The notes under the pieces are model-generated. The model searched no databases. It saw only the letters and a list, made by a program, of their open reading frames with translations, and was not told the DNA's origin. The position numbers and the translations under genes were made by a program. From contig CANMDW010000015.1 of assembly GCA_947496705.1 (NCBI GenBank), positions 1 through 64,000 of the forward strand: a DNA stretch of 64,000 nt, written 5' to 3'. The DNA is from an uncultured Aquimarina sp. (GTDB lineage: Bacteria > Bacteroidota > Bacteroidia > Flavobacteriales > Flavobacteriaceae). This document shows positions 10,864 through 20,307 of this stretch, piece after piece (the first letter of the stretch is position 1; each line of letters starts with the position of its first letter).

Positions 10864-13221
10864 ATGGCTTGGAAACCACTAAAAGACCGTTTTGACGCAT
10901 TACCACTAATCTTAGCCGGACCTATATTAAGAAGAACAGAAGCGACCAGTGTGTCAGTTTGGGTTGCTTTTAAAAGAGCAGTTACAGATATTGAACTTAG
11001 AATCCATGATGATACAGGCGAATTAGTACTTGAAAGTGAGAAAACCTCTACCCTAGCGTTAGGGAGCAACTTACACGTTGCCTTAGTAACTGCAGAAAAA
11101 TTAATTGTTGCTTCGTCTCGTCTTGAACCTGGAGTTATATACACCTATGATTTACTTCTAGGAAGTGAAAATGGCAGTTTAAGCTCACCTGGTATTTTAA
11201 GTTCAGAAGGAAGTTCTCAAGGAGGCTTGGATAAAATAACATATGGATCACATAATTTGCCCACTTTTGTATTACCAGCAGATGATATTGATGATTTACG
11301 TATTATACATGGTTCGTGTCGTAAACCCCATGGAGGGGAAACTGATGCCCTTAGACATTTGGATGTCTTGATTGAAGAGACTAATAACGATCCGGTAGAA
11401 CGACCTCAATTACTTTGTCTTACCGGGGATCAGATTTATGCCGATGAGTGCACTGATTTAATGTTATATATGATAAAAGATGCCGCAGATCATTTGGTAG
11501 GGATAGAAGAAGAGCTACCTGGAAATATTCCTGTTGAAGATTTATTGCCTGGTAATAGACAGAAGGTCAACGACTCTATTGGATTTACATCTGGTGCGGC
11601 AAGAAGTCATTTATTCAAACTCTCAGAGTTTTATATGATGTATATGTTTGTATGGTCTCCAGAGCTTTGGGATGATGAATTCCCTACATTTGAAGAATTA
11701 TATCAAGGGCAAGACAGGAATTATGATACTGAAGAAATTTATAAAGAATCGGTTGAAGAATACAAAGAAAAATTTGGAGTTACTCCAATAAAACCAATTA
11801 CATCATATACAACTGGTGATGGAAATTATTATAATACAACTACCCAAAAAACAGCTGCATTTAGAAATACCCTCCCTTTTATTCGAAAAGCATTAGCGAA
11901 TATTCCGTCGTATATGATTTTTGATGATCATGAGATTACAGATGATTTGTTTATTCATCAAGAATGGACAGAAAATGCATTGGCCTTAGGAACAACTTCA
12001 AGAAGAATAATACAAAATGGGTTTGCTTCTTATGCGATATTTCAGGCTTGGGGCAATACTCCTAGTAGATTCAAACTAGGGACAAAAGGAAGAGATGTCT
12101 TTGATTTATTAAATATTTTGGTAGAGTCTCCAACCCTTGATGTTTGGAATAGTATTGGTAATATGCTTCTACCTCAGTTAGTTTTAGATGAAGAAAATAA
12201 TAAAAAACTAGTACATGAGTTTGAGTGGAATTACCATTTAGTATTCAACCAATTTCAACTCATATTTTTAGATACAAGAAACAATAGGGTTTACAGGCGA
12301 GGTGGTAAAGGGCCTGGATTGATAAATTTAGAATCATTGCCTCAACAATTGCCGTCGGCTTTTCAAGAGGATAATAGATTAACCATTTTAATATCACCAG
12401 TGCCTATTATAGGTCATGACTTGCTAGAGCATTTTATTCAAAAATTGGTAAAAGCAGTTGCTGGTCCTGAGACTGCAGATTTTGAGGCTTGGTCCTTTGA
12501 CCCGGTTATTCATGAAGCTTTGCTTGAGCAACTAGTAAAATATGAACATGTACTAATGCTTTCTGGGGATGTGCATTTCGGATTTTCAAACACTGCCCAA
12601 TACTGGAATCATCGAATTGAACCAACCAAAAGAGCAGCTTTTGCACAATTATGTTCAAGTTCATTAAAAAATCTTGACTGGAAATCAAAAGCAATATCAG
12701 AAAGATCCTTTTTACTTGCTCCCGAGGAGCAAATGGAATATGTTGGTTGGTTAGATCCTGGTAATCATATATCTACAAAAACATATAATGCAAAATTGGA
12801 TAAATTAATAGATGAAACTATATCTGTAAGAGAGCCTCCTTATGTCAAAGGATTTAAAAATCGTGTAAGGGAAATAGAACATTTTAATACTACGCCAGCT
12901 TGGAGGTACCGAATTAATTTTATTAAAGACAAAAGGGATGATTCCGAAAGAAATACCCCTGATATAGGGTCCTTACCCAATAACCCAAAACAGCGGTATG
13001 GAAAGATGAAAAGACATTTTAAAAAATGGAGTGGGCAAAAAGTAGTCGTTGGAAAAGACAATATAGGAGAAATTAATTTTGAGTGGGGAGCTGTTAAAAA
13101 AGCGAAACATTTATTATGGTACGAAACTAAGGATGCAGATAATTATATCCTATTGCCATTAACAAAACACGAAGTGAGTTTAAACCCTCCTACTGATGAT
13201 TCAAATGCTCCAGGAGCATAA
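10864..13221 (+). CDS. PhoD-like metallophosphatase, leaderless (785 aa)
   Basis: This is a predicted metal-dependent phosphatase/phosphodiesterase of the alkaline phosphatase D superfamily. Visible metal-site motifs are GSCRKPHGG (~residue 150), GDQIYAD (D189), FDDHEITDD (H356) and SGDVH (D569, H571). The RRIIQNGFASYAIFQAWGN stretch is also typical of the family. An N-terminal Ig-like domain (about residues 15-125) precedes the catalytic domain, as in PhoD. Classical PhoD proteins are Tat-exported, but this one starts directly with MAWKPLKDRF and has no leader. About 170 extra residues follow the catalytic core. Its place inside the giant-protein block suggests it acts with those proteins. 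The substrate is unknown. Confidence 0.88.
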   Translation: MAWKPLKDRFDALPLILAGPILRRTEATSVSVWVAFKRAVTDIELRIHDDTGELVLESEKTSTLALGSNLHVALVTAEKLIVASSRLEPGVIYTYDLLLGSENGSLSSPGILSSEGSSQGGLDKITYGSHNLPTFVLPADDIDDLRIIHGSCRKPHGGETDALRHLDVLIEETNNDPVERPQLLCLTGDQIYADECTDLMLYMIKDAADHLVGIEEELPGNIPVEDLLPGNRQKVNDSIGFTSGAARSHLFKLSEFYMMYMFVWSPELWDDEFPTFEELYQGQDRNYDTEEIYKESVEEYKEKFGVTPIKPITSYTTGDGNYYNTTTQKTAAFRNTLPFIRKALANIPSYMIFDDHEITDDLFIHQEWTENALALGTTSRRIIQNGFASYAIFQAWGNTPSRFKLGTKGRDVFDLLNILVESPTLDVWNSIGNMLLPQLVLDEENNKKLVHEFEWNYHLVFNQFQLIFLDTRNNRVYRRGGKGPGLINLESLPQQLPSAFQEDNRLTILISPVPIIGHDLLEHFIQKLVKAVAGPETADFEAWSFDPVIHEALLEQLVKYEHVLMLSGDVHFGFSNTAQYWNHRIEPTKRAAFAQLCSSSLKNLDWKSKAISERSFLLAPEEQMEYVGWLDPGNHISTKTYNAKLDKLIDETISVREPPYVKGFKNRVREIEHFNTTPAWRYRINFIKDKRDDSERNTPDIGSLPNNPKQRYGKMKRHFKKWSGQKVVVGKDNIGEINFEWGAVKKAKHLLWYETKDADNYILLPLTKHEVSLNPPTDDSNAPGA

Positions 13222-13259
13222 AATAATCTCAACAACAATATATTAAAGATAATTATCCT

Positions 13260-16200
13260 ATGAAAAAAAATAGTCTAGAATTAATTTTTAACGCATTAAA
13301 ACAGTTTTTCCATCCATTGGTTAGAACTAATGGTAATACAGAAGGGTTGATTCGTCTTTTTAAAGAGATGGGATGGGAAATGGATACTGTTTTGGGGGGT
13401 CATAAGGATGTTTTTATGGATACAATCCGATCTATTATTGAAAGCAGTTCTGTCCTTGACGAAATTTTAGAAGAGCCTCCTAAAACAATTTCAGAATTAA
13501 AAGAAGCACTTCATAATGTTTCAAATATATTTTCAACAATAAAAAACCTTAATGATAGCTTACCAAATGAGTTTCCCGAAATTTTGGAGGAGTTCCCTAA
13601 AGATTTGATACACTTTCTTACACATCAATATCTTTCAGGGCATAAAGCTATCTCTTTTCATCTATTGAGGCTTTTATCAATAATCTCTTCTGAAGAAAAC
13701 GATTTTATATTAAATGAGAACAGGGTTTTACTTCGTGAGACGAATGTATATCCAAAAGTAAAATTGTCTAGAATTGCAGAGGTATTAAAGAATCCTGGAA
13801 AAGTCTTTAAAAATACCTACTGGCCAGATGGTTTTTCTGATAATACTATAGTAAATGGTATAGCTAAAAAGTTATTCCCAATGATAAAAGATCTATTGGA
13901 AAGCCTGGATTTAGATATTGATGTTTACATAGGTAATGATGATATAGAGTCTGAATTTCCTCCAGAAGATATTGATGCATTAAAGAGGTTGATACTATTG
14001 AGTAAAGAAATTGAAGCTATTGAAGAAGAAGGAACGGCTACTATAGATCTAGGAATAGGAATTCTTTCTGAGACAGAAGGAGGTCCTGGGGTATATGTAA
14101 TCCCAGAAGGGAGTGTTGAAATTGATAGGCACTTGGCGCCTTGGCATTTTCAGTTTCTAAGTACATTGGGCCTTTCGGGTTTTCAAATCACCAAAGATGG
14201 TTTAGAAATTTTTGATGGAGGAGGTACTGCTGGTGAAATGAAACTTTTTGCTGCGAGAATAGAAGAAGAGGATCAAGCATTTCTGATAGGTAGTGTTGAA
14301 GGTACTCGGGTTGAAGCAAAGAACTTTCATATCAATGCTGGGTTGTTTTATAATGCAGGAGTGAAGGAGGCAAAAATACAAACCCATTTGGATAAATTAT
14401 CCTTTGTACTCATGCCTGGGGATGGGGATGCTTTTTTGAAGAGCATATTGCCAAAAAATGGAGCCAGTGTCAACTTTGATTTGACTATGAGTTGGTCAAA
14501 TATAAATGGCTTTTATTTTGAAGGAAGTAGTGGGCTGGATGTAAATATTCCAGTACACAAACAAGTATTAGGAACATTAGATTTTCGTGATATTAAGATA
14601 AAAATAGACTCTTCTAACCAGAAGGTCTCATTAATTGCTGCCCCGTCTGCTCAAGTAGCCATTGGACCACTTACTGCTACTATAGAAGAGGTTGGATTGG
14701 GGGCAAATATTGCTTTCCCAGAAGATGGTGGTAACCTTGGCCTGTTGGATCTTAAACTAGAGTTTCAGCCCCCAAAAAAGATAGGAGTTAATGTAGATTC
14801 AGAGATTGTATCCGGTGGTGGTTTTTTAGCATTAGATGCAGATAATCATCAGTACTCAGGAGTTATAGGTCTCAAAATAGGTTTAGAAAAAATAGAGATC
14901 GATCTTTCTGCGATAGGTTTAATCAATACAAAGTTACCGAATAATCAGGCAGGTTTTTCGATGTTGGTGAGTATAAACGCGATCTTCAATCCGGGTATTC
15001 AACTTGCTTTTGGTTTTACGCTGAATGGAGTAGGAGGTTTAGTAGGCATCCATCGTACTATGAAGGTAGATGTTCTTAAAGAGAAAGTACGTAATGGGGA
15101 TATGAAGTCGATTATGTTTCCAGAGGATGTGATTAAAAATTCAGCTAAAATTATTAGTGATTTAAGATCTGTTTTTCCTGCCCAGAAGGATCACTATGTA
15201 GTAGCTCCTTTTTTTAAGATAGGCTATGGTACCCCTACAGTATTAGAAGTAGATTTGGGTATCTTAGTAGAGCTTCCATTTAGTGATAGAGTACTATTAT
15301 TGGGTAGTTTATCTGTATATCTTCCTAATAAGGATGTTGATAAACGATTGGGAGAACTACATGCCGATATTGTAGGTGATTTTAATTTTGGAGGTTCTTA
15401 TGTACTTGTTGAAGGCAAGTTGAGAGATTCTGAGATAGCAGGTATTTCACTAAGCGGGGGCTTTGCCTTTATGTTAGATTGGGGTGATACTCCCCAGTTT
15501 TTGTTATCCCTGGGAGGTTATCATCCGAGGTATAAAAGACCAGAAGGTTTTCCTGATATTTCAAGGTTAACTGCTTTAATCAAGAGAGGTAGCATTTTAC
15601 GATTAAGTTGTGAGTATTATCAAGCGATCACCTCTAATTCGTATCAAATAGGTCTTGCTGCAGATATTTTGGTAAAAAAGTCAGGCGCCAAAGCGGTTGG
15701 ATTCCTTGGTTTTAATGCCCTTTTCCAGTTTGATCCGTTTTATTTTGATGCCGATATTAGAATTTCAGCAGAGATTAGTTACAAAGGTCGCTCTTTTATG
15801 GGAGTAGATTTGAATTTCTTGCTTAGTGGTCCTCGTCCATGGAAAGCCCAGGGGTATTTTAAGGTAAAAATACTGTGGATATCTTACAAGTTTAAATTTA
15901 ACGAGTCCTGGGGCGGTAGACAAGAACCTTCACCTCTGCTTATTGAATCAGATGAAGTGTTAGATAGGCTAGCAAACGAGTTACAATTACATAGTAATTG
16001 GTCTACCAGGTTACCAGCGCATTTCTCTAGATCAGAATCTTTAAAAAGTTTAGAAGAAGTAGAGAACGAAGTAGGAGTTTTTATGCACCCTTCGGGATAT
16101 TTAGAGCTTCGACAAAAATTTATTCCCTTGGATAAGGATATTCAAAAATTAGGGAATAGTTATCTAACAACTAAGACTAAGTACCAAATAGTAAGTTATT

Positions 16201-16751
16201 CTTTTGGTAGTGGAGATGCCATTGATGCAAAAACCAACAGACTTCTTCGTGAATACTTTTCTAGAGGACAGTTTGAGGATCTTAATGATCAACAAAAACT
16301 CTCAACTCCTGATTTTGATTTAATGCCTGCAGGTATTGAGTTGTTTCCAGAAGAGGCTTATGATATTTCTAATCAAATAGAAGAGAGTAGTATATCAAAA
16401 TTTGAAGATATCATCTTAGAAGAGGGGGAAAGCATTAGCCCTCAGGATGAGTTTTTAAATTGGCAGCAAGAAAGTATAATGAATATTGCTTTACGTCATA
16501 AAACCCGTGAGCATATCGATTTGTTAGATCCTTTTGGAGTAGTAGAGGAACTTCCTTATTTAGAGGAAAAGACCTTTAAGATACTCTCTAAAGATGGTCT
16601 TACCCCACCAGAAACCCTTGATAGCAAATATTTCATGAGTTATTCTGAGGCCAATGATTTTTTAAAAAATAACTGGCCAGAACAAGAACAATACTCCTGG
16701 CAGATATTAGAGAAAAACGCATTAGAAAACGAAGAACCTGTGTTCGCGTAA
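13260..16751 (+). CDS. DUF6603-like giant protein (1163 aa)
   Basis: The middle of the chain matches what I recall of the DUF6603 family: GGVGGLVGIHRTMKVD (~residue 590), SIMFPEDV, IISDLRSVFPA and FFKIGYGTPT. The family's function is unknown. The first ~270 residues are helical and acidic, and residues ~400-960 are rich in Gly and alternating hydrophobic residues, consistent with long beta structure. There is no signal peptide or T9SS tail, so it is not obviously an outer-membrane protein despite its barrel-like composition. It starts 38 bases after the phosphatase gene and ends 41 bases before the fibre-like gene. A beta-rich structural role is inferred, not shown. Confidence 0.85.
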   Translation: MKKNSLELIFNALKQFFHPLVRTNGNTEGLIRLFKEMGWEMDTVLGGHKDVFMDTIRSIIESSSVLDEILEEPPKTISELKEALHNVSNIFSTIKNLNDSLPNEFPEILEEFPKDLIHFLTHQYLSGHKAISFHLLRLLSIISSEENDFILNENRVLLRETNVYPKVKLSRIAEVLKNPGKVFKNTYWPDGFSDNTIVNGIAKKLFPMIKDLLESLDLDIDVYIGNDDIESEFPPEDIDALKRLILLSKEIEAIEEEGTATIDLGIGILSETEGGPGVYVIPEGSVEIDRHLAPWHFQFLSTLGLSGFQITKDGLEIFDGGGTAGEMKLFAARIEEEDQAFLIGSVEGTRVEAKNFHINAGLFYNAGVKEAKIQTHLDKLSFVLMPGDGDAFLKSILPKNGASVNFDLTMSWSNINGFYFEGSSGLDVNIPVHKQVLGTLDFRDIKIKIDSSNQKVSLIAAPSAQVAIGPLTATIEEVGLGANIAFPEDGGNLGLLDLKLEFQPPKKIGVNVDSEIVSGGGFLALDADNHQYSGVIGLKIGLEKIEIDLSAIGLINTKLPNNQAGFSMLVSINAIFNPGIQLAFGFTLNGVGGLVGIHRTMKVDVLKEKVRNGDMKSIMFPEDVIKNSAKIISDLRSVFPAQKDHYVVAPFFKIGYGTPTVLEVDLGILVELPFSDRVLLLGSLSVYLPNKDVDKRLGELHADIVGDFNFGGSYVLVEGKLRDSEIAGISLSGGFAFMLDWGDTPQFLLSLGGYHPRYKRPEGFPDISRLTALIKRGSILRLSCEYYQAITSNSYQIGLAADILVKKSGAKAVGFLGFNALFQFDPFYFDADIRISAEISYKGRSFMGVDLNFLLSGPRPWKAQGYFKVKILWISYKFKFNESWGGRQEPSPLLIESDEVLDRLANELQLHSNWSTRLPAHFSRSESLKSLEEVENEVGVFMHPSGYLELRQKFIPLDKDIQKLGNSYLTTKTKYQIVSYSFGSGDAIDAKTNRLLREYFSRGQFEDLNDQQKLSTPDFDLMPAGIELFPEEAYDISNQIEESSISKFEDIILEEGESISPQDEFLNWQQESIMNIALRHKTREHIDLLDPFGVVEELPYLEEKTFKILSKDGLTPPETLDSKYFMSYSEANDFLKNNWPEQEQYSWQILEKNALENEEPVFA

Positions 16752-16792
16752 TAGTTTAAAAATACAATTAACAAAAAATAAATAGAATAGAT

Positions 16793-17851
16793 ATGATTGA
16801 ATTTGATGATTTTAAAATACCAACAGGTGGAGCATTAGTGTCACAAAACTGGAATGATTTATTAGACGAGAGTAAACGATATTTCGAAGGTAATGTGGGT
16901 ATAGGCTTAGGACCTAATACTCCAGAGGCCAAACTGCACGTTGAAGGTACAGGAAGGGATAGTATTGACTTTTTAGTAAATGGAAGAATGCATTCAAGTG
17001 CCAATGAAGGAGGATTATGGGTAGGAGAAGAAAAAAAACGTTTTGTAGGCGCACGTAGTGGTGCACAGAATGATAATCAAATAGGCTTCTACAACAAACA
17101 CTGGCGTTTACTTGTGAATGACGAAGGACATGTAGGGATAGGGACCGACGATCCAAAAGCCAAGTTAGATGTCTGGGGTCATATGCATTCTAACGGTTTA
17201 ATACTGTTTAGGAATAGTTCTGTACCAGCAGGAACCAGACTTACAATACAATCTAATGGACATCGTAAAATGAAAATACAGTCTGCAACAGGTATCCTTC
17301 AACTTAACCCTGAAGGTAATAGGGTTGAGATTGGTGATGGAAGGGAGAATGTTTTGGCATTAGATGTAAAAGGTACTGCACATGCTCACGTATTAGAAGT
17401 GAGAAGTAAGAGTAGTGATGATAAAATAACAATAAGTCCTAACGGAACTGACCGCATGGGAATACAGTCTTGGGGTAGTAGTACCCTTCAACTTAACCCT
17501 ACAGGCAATAAAGTTGAGATTGGTGATGGAAGGGAGGGTGTTGAGGCATTAGATGTAAAAGGCGCTATAAAAGTGCATGGCGTAACACCTATTCAGATTC
17601 ATAGAATCACAGGAGTACAATCGGGTGTAGACAAACTGATTAAACACGGTACAAAATCGTTTAATGATAGTGAGTATAATGCTTGTATTGTTGGATATAA
17701 TTGTACTAGAAATGTAAATATTAGAAAAATACAAGTAAAACGTAAAAATGGGGCTTATCATATAAGTTCTTTGTTTAATGATGTTGATGCCAGATTAACC
17801 GTGGACGTAATGATAATAAGGTATGGCTTAAGTTTTGCAACTGGTAATTAA
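16793..17851 (+). CDS. Tail-fibre-like repeat protein (352 aa)
   Basis: The protein has repeated 'VGIG..PxAKLDV' units (NVGIGLGPNTPEAKLHVEG, then HVGIGTDDPKAKLDVWG), as in phage tail fibres and trimeric bacterial adhesins. These are followed by two LQLNPxGNxVEIGDGRE modules at about residues 168-195 and 231-258. Such proteins usually form trimeric beta-stalks ending in a receptor-binding or chaperone domain; the last ~85 residues form a distinct C-terminal domain. There is no signal peptide. It is the last gene of the giant-protein block, so it may supply that assembly's fibre or recognition part. That role is inference. Confidence 0.8.
   Translation: MIEFDDFKIPTGGALVSQNWNDLLDESKRYFEGNVGIGLGPNTPEAKLHVEGTGRDSIDFLVNGRMHSSANEGGLWVGEEKKRFVGARSGAQNDNQIGFYNKHWRLLVNDEGHVGIGTDDPKAKLDVWGHMHSNGLILFRNSSVPAGTRLTIQSNGHRKMKIQSATGILQLNPEGNRVEIGDGRENVLALDVKGTAHAHVLEVRSKSSDDKITISPNGTDRMGIQSWGSSTLQLNPTGNKVEIGDGREGVEALDVKGAIKVHGVTPIQIHRITGVQSGVDKLIKHGTKSFNDSEYNACIVGYNCTRNVNIRKIQVKRKNGAYHISSLFNDVDARLTVDVMIIRYGLSFATGN
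17296..17562 (+). repeat. Internal duplication in fibre gene (2 x 78 bp)
   Basis: Bases 17296-17373 and 17485-17562 are 78-base copies matching at about 69 positions by eye, within one reading frame. Each encodes a LQLNPxGNxVEIGDGRE module. The similarity at DNA level suggests recent duplication or gene conversion. Confidence 0.85.
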
Positions 17852-18284
17852 AATATTTGGGCTTAAAGTTAAAAGTTTTGTAAACAGCCTAAGTTTTTAG
17901 TGTTGATATTTAGCTATTAAAAAGAAGTCAGTCGGGGTGTAAGCCCTTATTTAGGCTTATTAAGGCAGATTTATGTATGAGATTCATTTCCTGATACCTC
18001 GGCTAATGACTTTTTATACTTCAAAATTTAAGTAGTTAATACTAAAACTGTGTTGTAATTTCTTTTTTACAGGGACAGAAATAAAATGGATTATCCCTTT
18101 TTTGGGGAAAACAAAAAAGATGGTATCAGCTCCCCAACAGTATCATCAGCCCCTAGATGGAATATGATCAGGTAACTCCCATAACTACTTGTTTATATAA
18201 CATGAAGGGGCTGAAAGGGAAAAATTATAGGATAGATGCTACAATTAATGTAAGATGAAAAACTACATATAAAAACGTAAGAAA
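17852..18284. other. Intergenic region between giant block and metalloprotease genes
   Basis: This stretch has no supported gene. It is AT-rich with a few short self-similar words, such as taagccc and aggctta around 17938-17965. It likely carries the end of the giant-block transcript and the promoter for the metalloprotease pair. No clear terminator hairpin was found. Confidence 0.4.
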
Positions 18285-19193
18285 ATGAAAAATAGCGTAT
18301 TAATAACCTTTTTTTTGTCAATATACATTTTAATGTCCTGTAGCAAGGAAGAAGACCCGACCCCAATAGATCCCGATCCTGACGAAAAAATATATTATCT
18401 CCCGCTAGTGGTTCACGTCGTGCATAAAGGAGAAGCCATTGGCGAAGGACCTAATCTTTCTACAGAACGTATCAAGAGACAAATTGAAATACTTAATGAA
18501 GATTTTCGCAGAAAAGAAGGAACACGTGGATTTAATGATCATCCCGATGGAGGAGACGCAAGAATAGAATTTGTATTGGCAAAACAAAATCTTGAAGGGC
18601 AGCCAACCAGCGGTATTGAGCGAATTGATATTTCAATGATAGATGTGCCTGAATTAGGTTTTAATACAACACATTTTGCACAATATAATTATTGGGATTC
18701 AGACCGTTATATAAATATATGGACTGTACCGCTACCCGAACTTGCTTCGTGTATGGTATTGGGACAATCTACAGGACCGGATACAGATTTACCCGGTATT
18801 CAGCATTTATCTATTCCCAGACCAGATGAGCCAGAAGGAATGTTAATTAATTGGAGTCATTTCGGGGAGTCTGATCTTAATTGTTATCAGTACGGAAGAA
18901 CCTTAACTCATGAAATGGGACACTATTTAGGGGTGCTACATACATGGGGTGGTGGAAATTGTGAGTTCAATGATTATTGCGAAGATACCCCGGCAGTAGA
19001 TAAGCCAGTATATAATAAAATTTTTATAGGATGTGAAGTAGAACCTGTAATGATCAATAATTATATGAATTTTTCTGATGATGATTTGATGAATATGTTT
19101 ACTAACGACCAGATTGCACGAATGCATTATGTTTTAGAACAGCACCCAGGAAGAAACTCATTGTTAACCAGTCCCGGACTTAAAGAACCTTAG
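18285..19193 (+). CDS. M43-family (pappalysin-like) zinc metalloprotease lipoprotein, copy 1
   Basis: This 302-aa protein has a lipoprotein signal: a hydrophobic stretch, then LMSCS, so Cys at about residue 19 should be acylated. An acidic Asp/Pro linker follows. The zinc motif HEMGHYLGVLH gives the ligands H209, H213 and H219 with catalytic E210, and a Met-turn-like NYMNFSDD follows near residue 260. This is the pattern of M43B metzincins. It probably acts at the cell surface on proteins or peptides. No T9SS tail is visible. A close paralogue lies 116 bases downstream in the same orientation. Confidence 0.9.
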   Translation: MKNSVLITFFLSIYILMSCSKEEDPTPIDPDPDEKIYYLPLVVHVVHKGEAIGEGPNLSTERIKRQIEILNEDFRRKEGTRGFNDHPDGGDARIEFVLAKQNLEGQPTSGIERIDISMIDVPELGFNTTHFAQYNYWDSDRYINIWTVPLPELASCMVLGQSTGPDTDLPGIQHLSIPRPDEPEGMLINWSHFGESDLNCYQYGRTLTHEMGHYLGVLHTWGGGNCEFNDYCEDTPAVDKPVYNKIFIGCEVEPVMINNYMNFSDDDLMNMFTNDQIARMHYVLEQHPGRNSLLTSPGLKEP

Positions 19194-19309
19194 GATATGT
19201 TTGATATTATCTTAACTGAAGGGATCAAAGGAGAAATTATAAATTAAACTGCTTGATTTATGGTATTAAGAAATGACGAAGTAATATATATAATATAAAA
19301 TGTAAGAGC

Positions 19310-20224
19310 ATGAATAATAAACTATTGATAACCTCTTTTTTATCACTATGCATTTTAATGTCTTGTAGTAGAGACGATGATGTAATCCCCGTGGTTCCTG
19401 ATCCTGATCCTGTTGAAGAAATTTATTATATCCCAGTTGTTATTCATTTATTACACTTGGGGGAGGCTATAGGAGAAGGCACTAATCTTTCTACCGAGCG
19501 TATCGAGAGGCAAATTGAGATACTCAATGAAGATTTTCGCAGAAAAGAAGGTACACGAGGATTTAATGATCATCCCGATGGGGGAGATGCAAGAATAGAA
19601 TTTGTGCTTGCCAAACAAAATCCTGACGGGAAACCTGTTGATGGTATAGAACGTATTAATATTCAAAAATTTGACATACCTTTTAACCCTACTTCTGTTG
19701 CGCAATATAATTATTGGGAGCCAAGTCATTATATCAATATTTGGACTGCCCCATTACCAGAAGAGCTGGTACCTTGTATTGTATTAGGGCAAGCTACCTT
19801 ACCAAGAATAGATTTACCAGGAAATGATCAATTACCCATTCTGGGGCCTGATGAAGCAGAAGGTATTCTGATTAATTCGATTCATTTTGGTGAATCTAAT
19901 ATTAATTGTCATGCCAGATTTGGTAGAACCCTTACACATGAAATGGGGCATTACCTGGGATTGCTTCATCCCTGGCATAAAAACGATTGCGAATATAATG
20001 ATTATTGTGAGGATACTCCGGCTGTAGATAAAATAGTGTCTGGACGAACAGCTTTTGCAGGCTGTGAAGGAGAACCCGTAATGATTGGCAATTATATGAA
20101 TTGGTCTGATGATGAGGTGATGAACATTTTTACCAATGACCAGATTGCACGAATGCATTATGTTTTGGAACAGCACCCGGAAAGAAATTCATTGTTGACC
20201 AGTCCTGGTCTGAAAGAACCTTAG
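19310..20224 (+). CDS. M43-family zinc metalloprotease lipoprotein, copy 2
   Basis: This is a paralogue of the preceding gene with the same layout: lipobox LMSCS, Asp/Pro linker (VVPDPDPVEE), and zinc site HEMGHYLGLLH (H210, E211, H214, H220), with Met-turn NYMNWSDD. The two are nearly identical over FRRKEGTRGFNDHPDGGDAR and at the C-terminus (SLLTSPGLKEP), but differ around residues 110-180, so substrate preference may have diverged. This is a clear tandem duplication. It ends 83 bases from the converging regulator gene. Confidence 0.9.
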   Translation: MNNKLLITSFLSLCILMSCSRDDDVIPVVPDPDPVEEIYYIPVVIHLLHLGEAIGEGTNLSTERIERQIEILNEDFRRKEGTRGFNDHPDGGDARIEFVLAKQNPDGKPVDGIERINIQKFDIPFNPTSVAQYNYWEPSHYINIWTAPLPEELVPCIVLGQATLPRIDLPGNDQLPILGPDEAEGILINSIHFGESNINCHARFGRTLTHEMGHYLGLLHPWHKNDCEYNDYCEDTPAVDKIVSGRTAFAGCEGEPVMIGNYMNWSDDEVMNIFTNDQIARMHYVLEQHPERNSLLTSPGLKEP

Positions 20225-20307
20225 GATATTATGAACTTATATATCATTACCTCGGAATAATCTTAATATTAACAAGCCTTTTTCTATTACTACAGGGTAT
20301 GTTTTAA

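Noticed and set aside
10848..11144. Antisense 98-codon frame over the phosphatase gene
   Set aside because: It overlaps a well-supported gene, lies entirely opposite conserved codons and has no family features.
1640..17851. Giant-protein block as an extracellular contractile injection system or prophage tail
   Set aside because: Apart from one fibre-like protein there is no sheath, tube, baseplate, tape-measure, spike or AAA gene, so the label is not supported.
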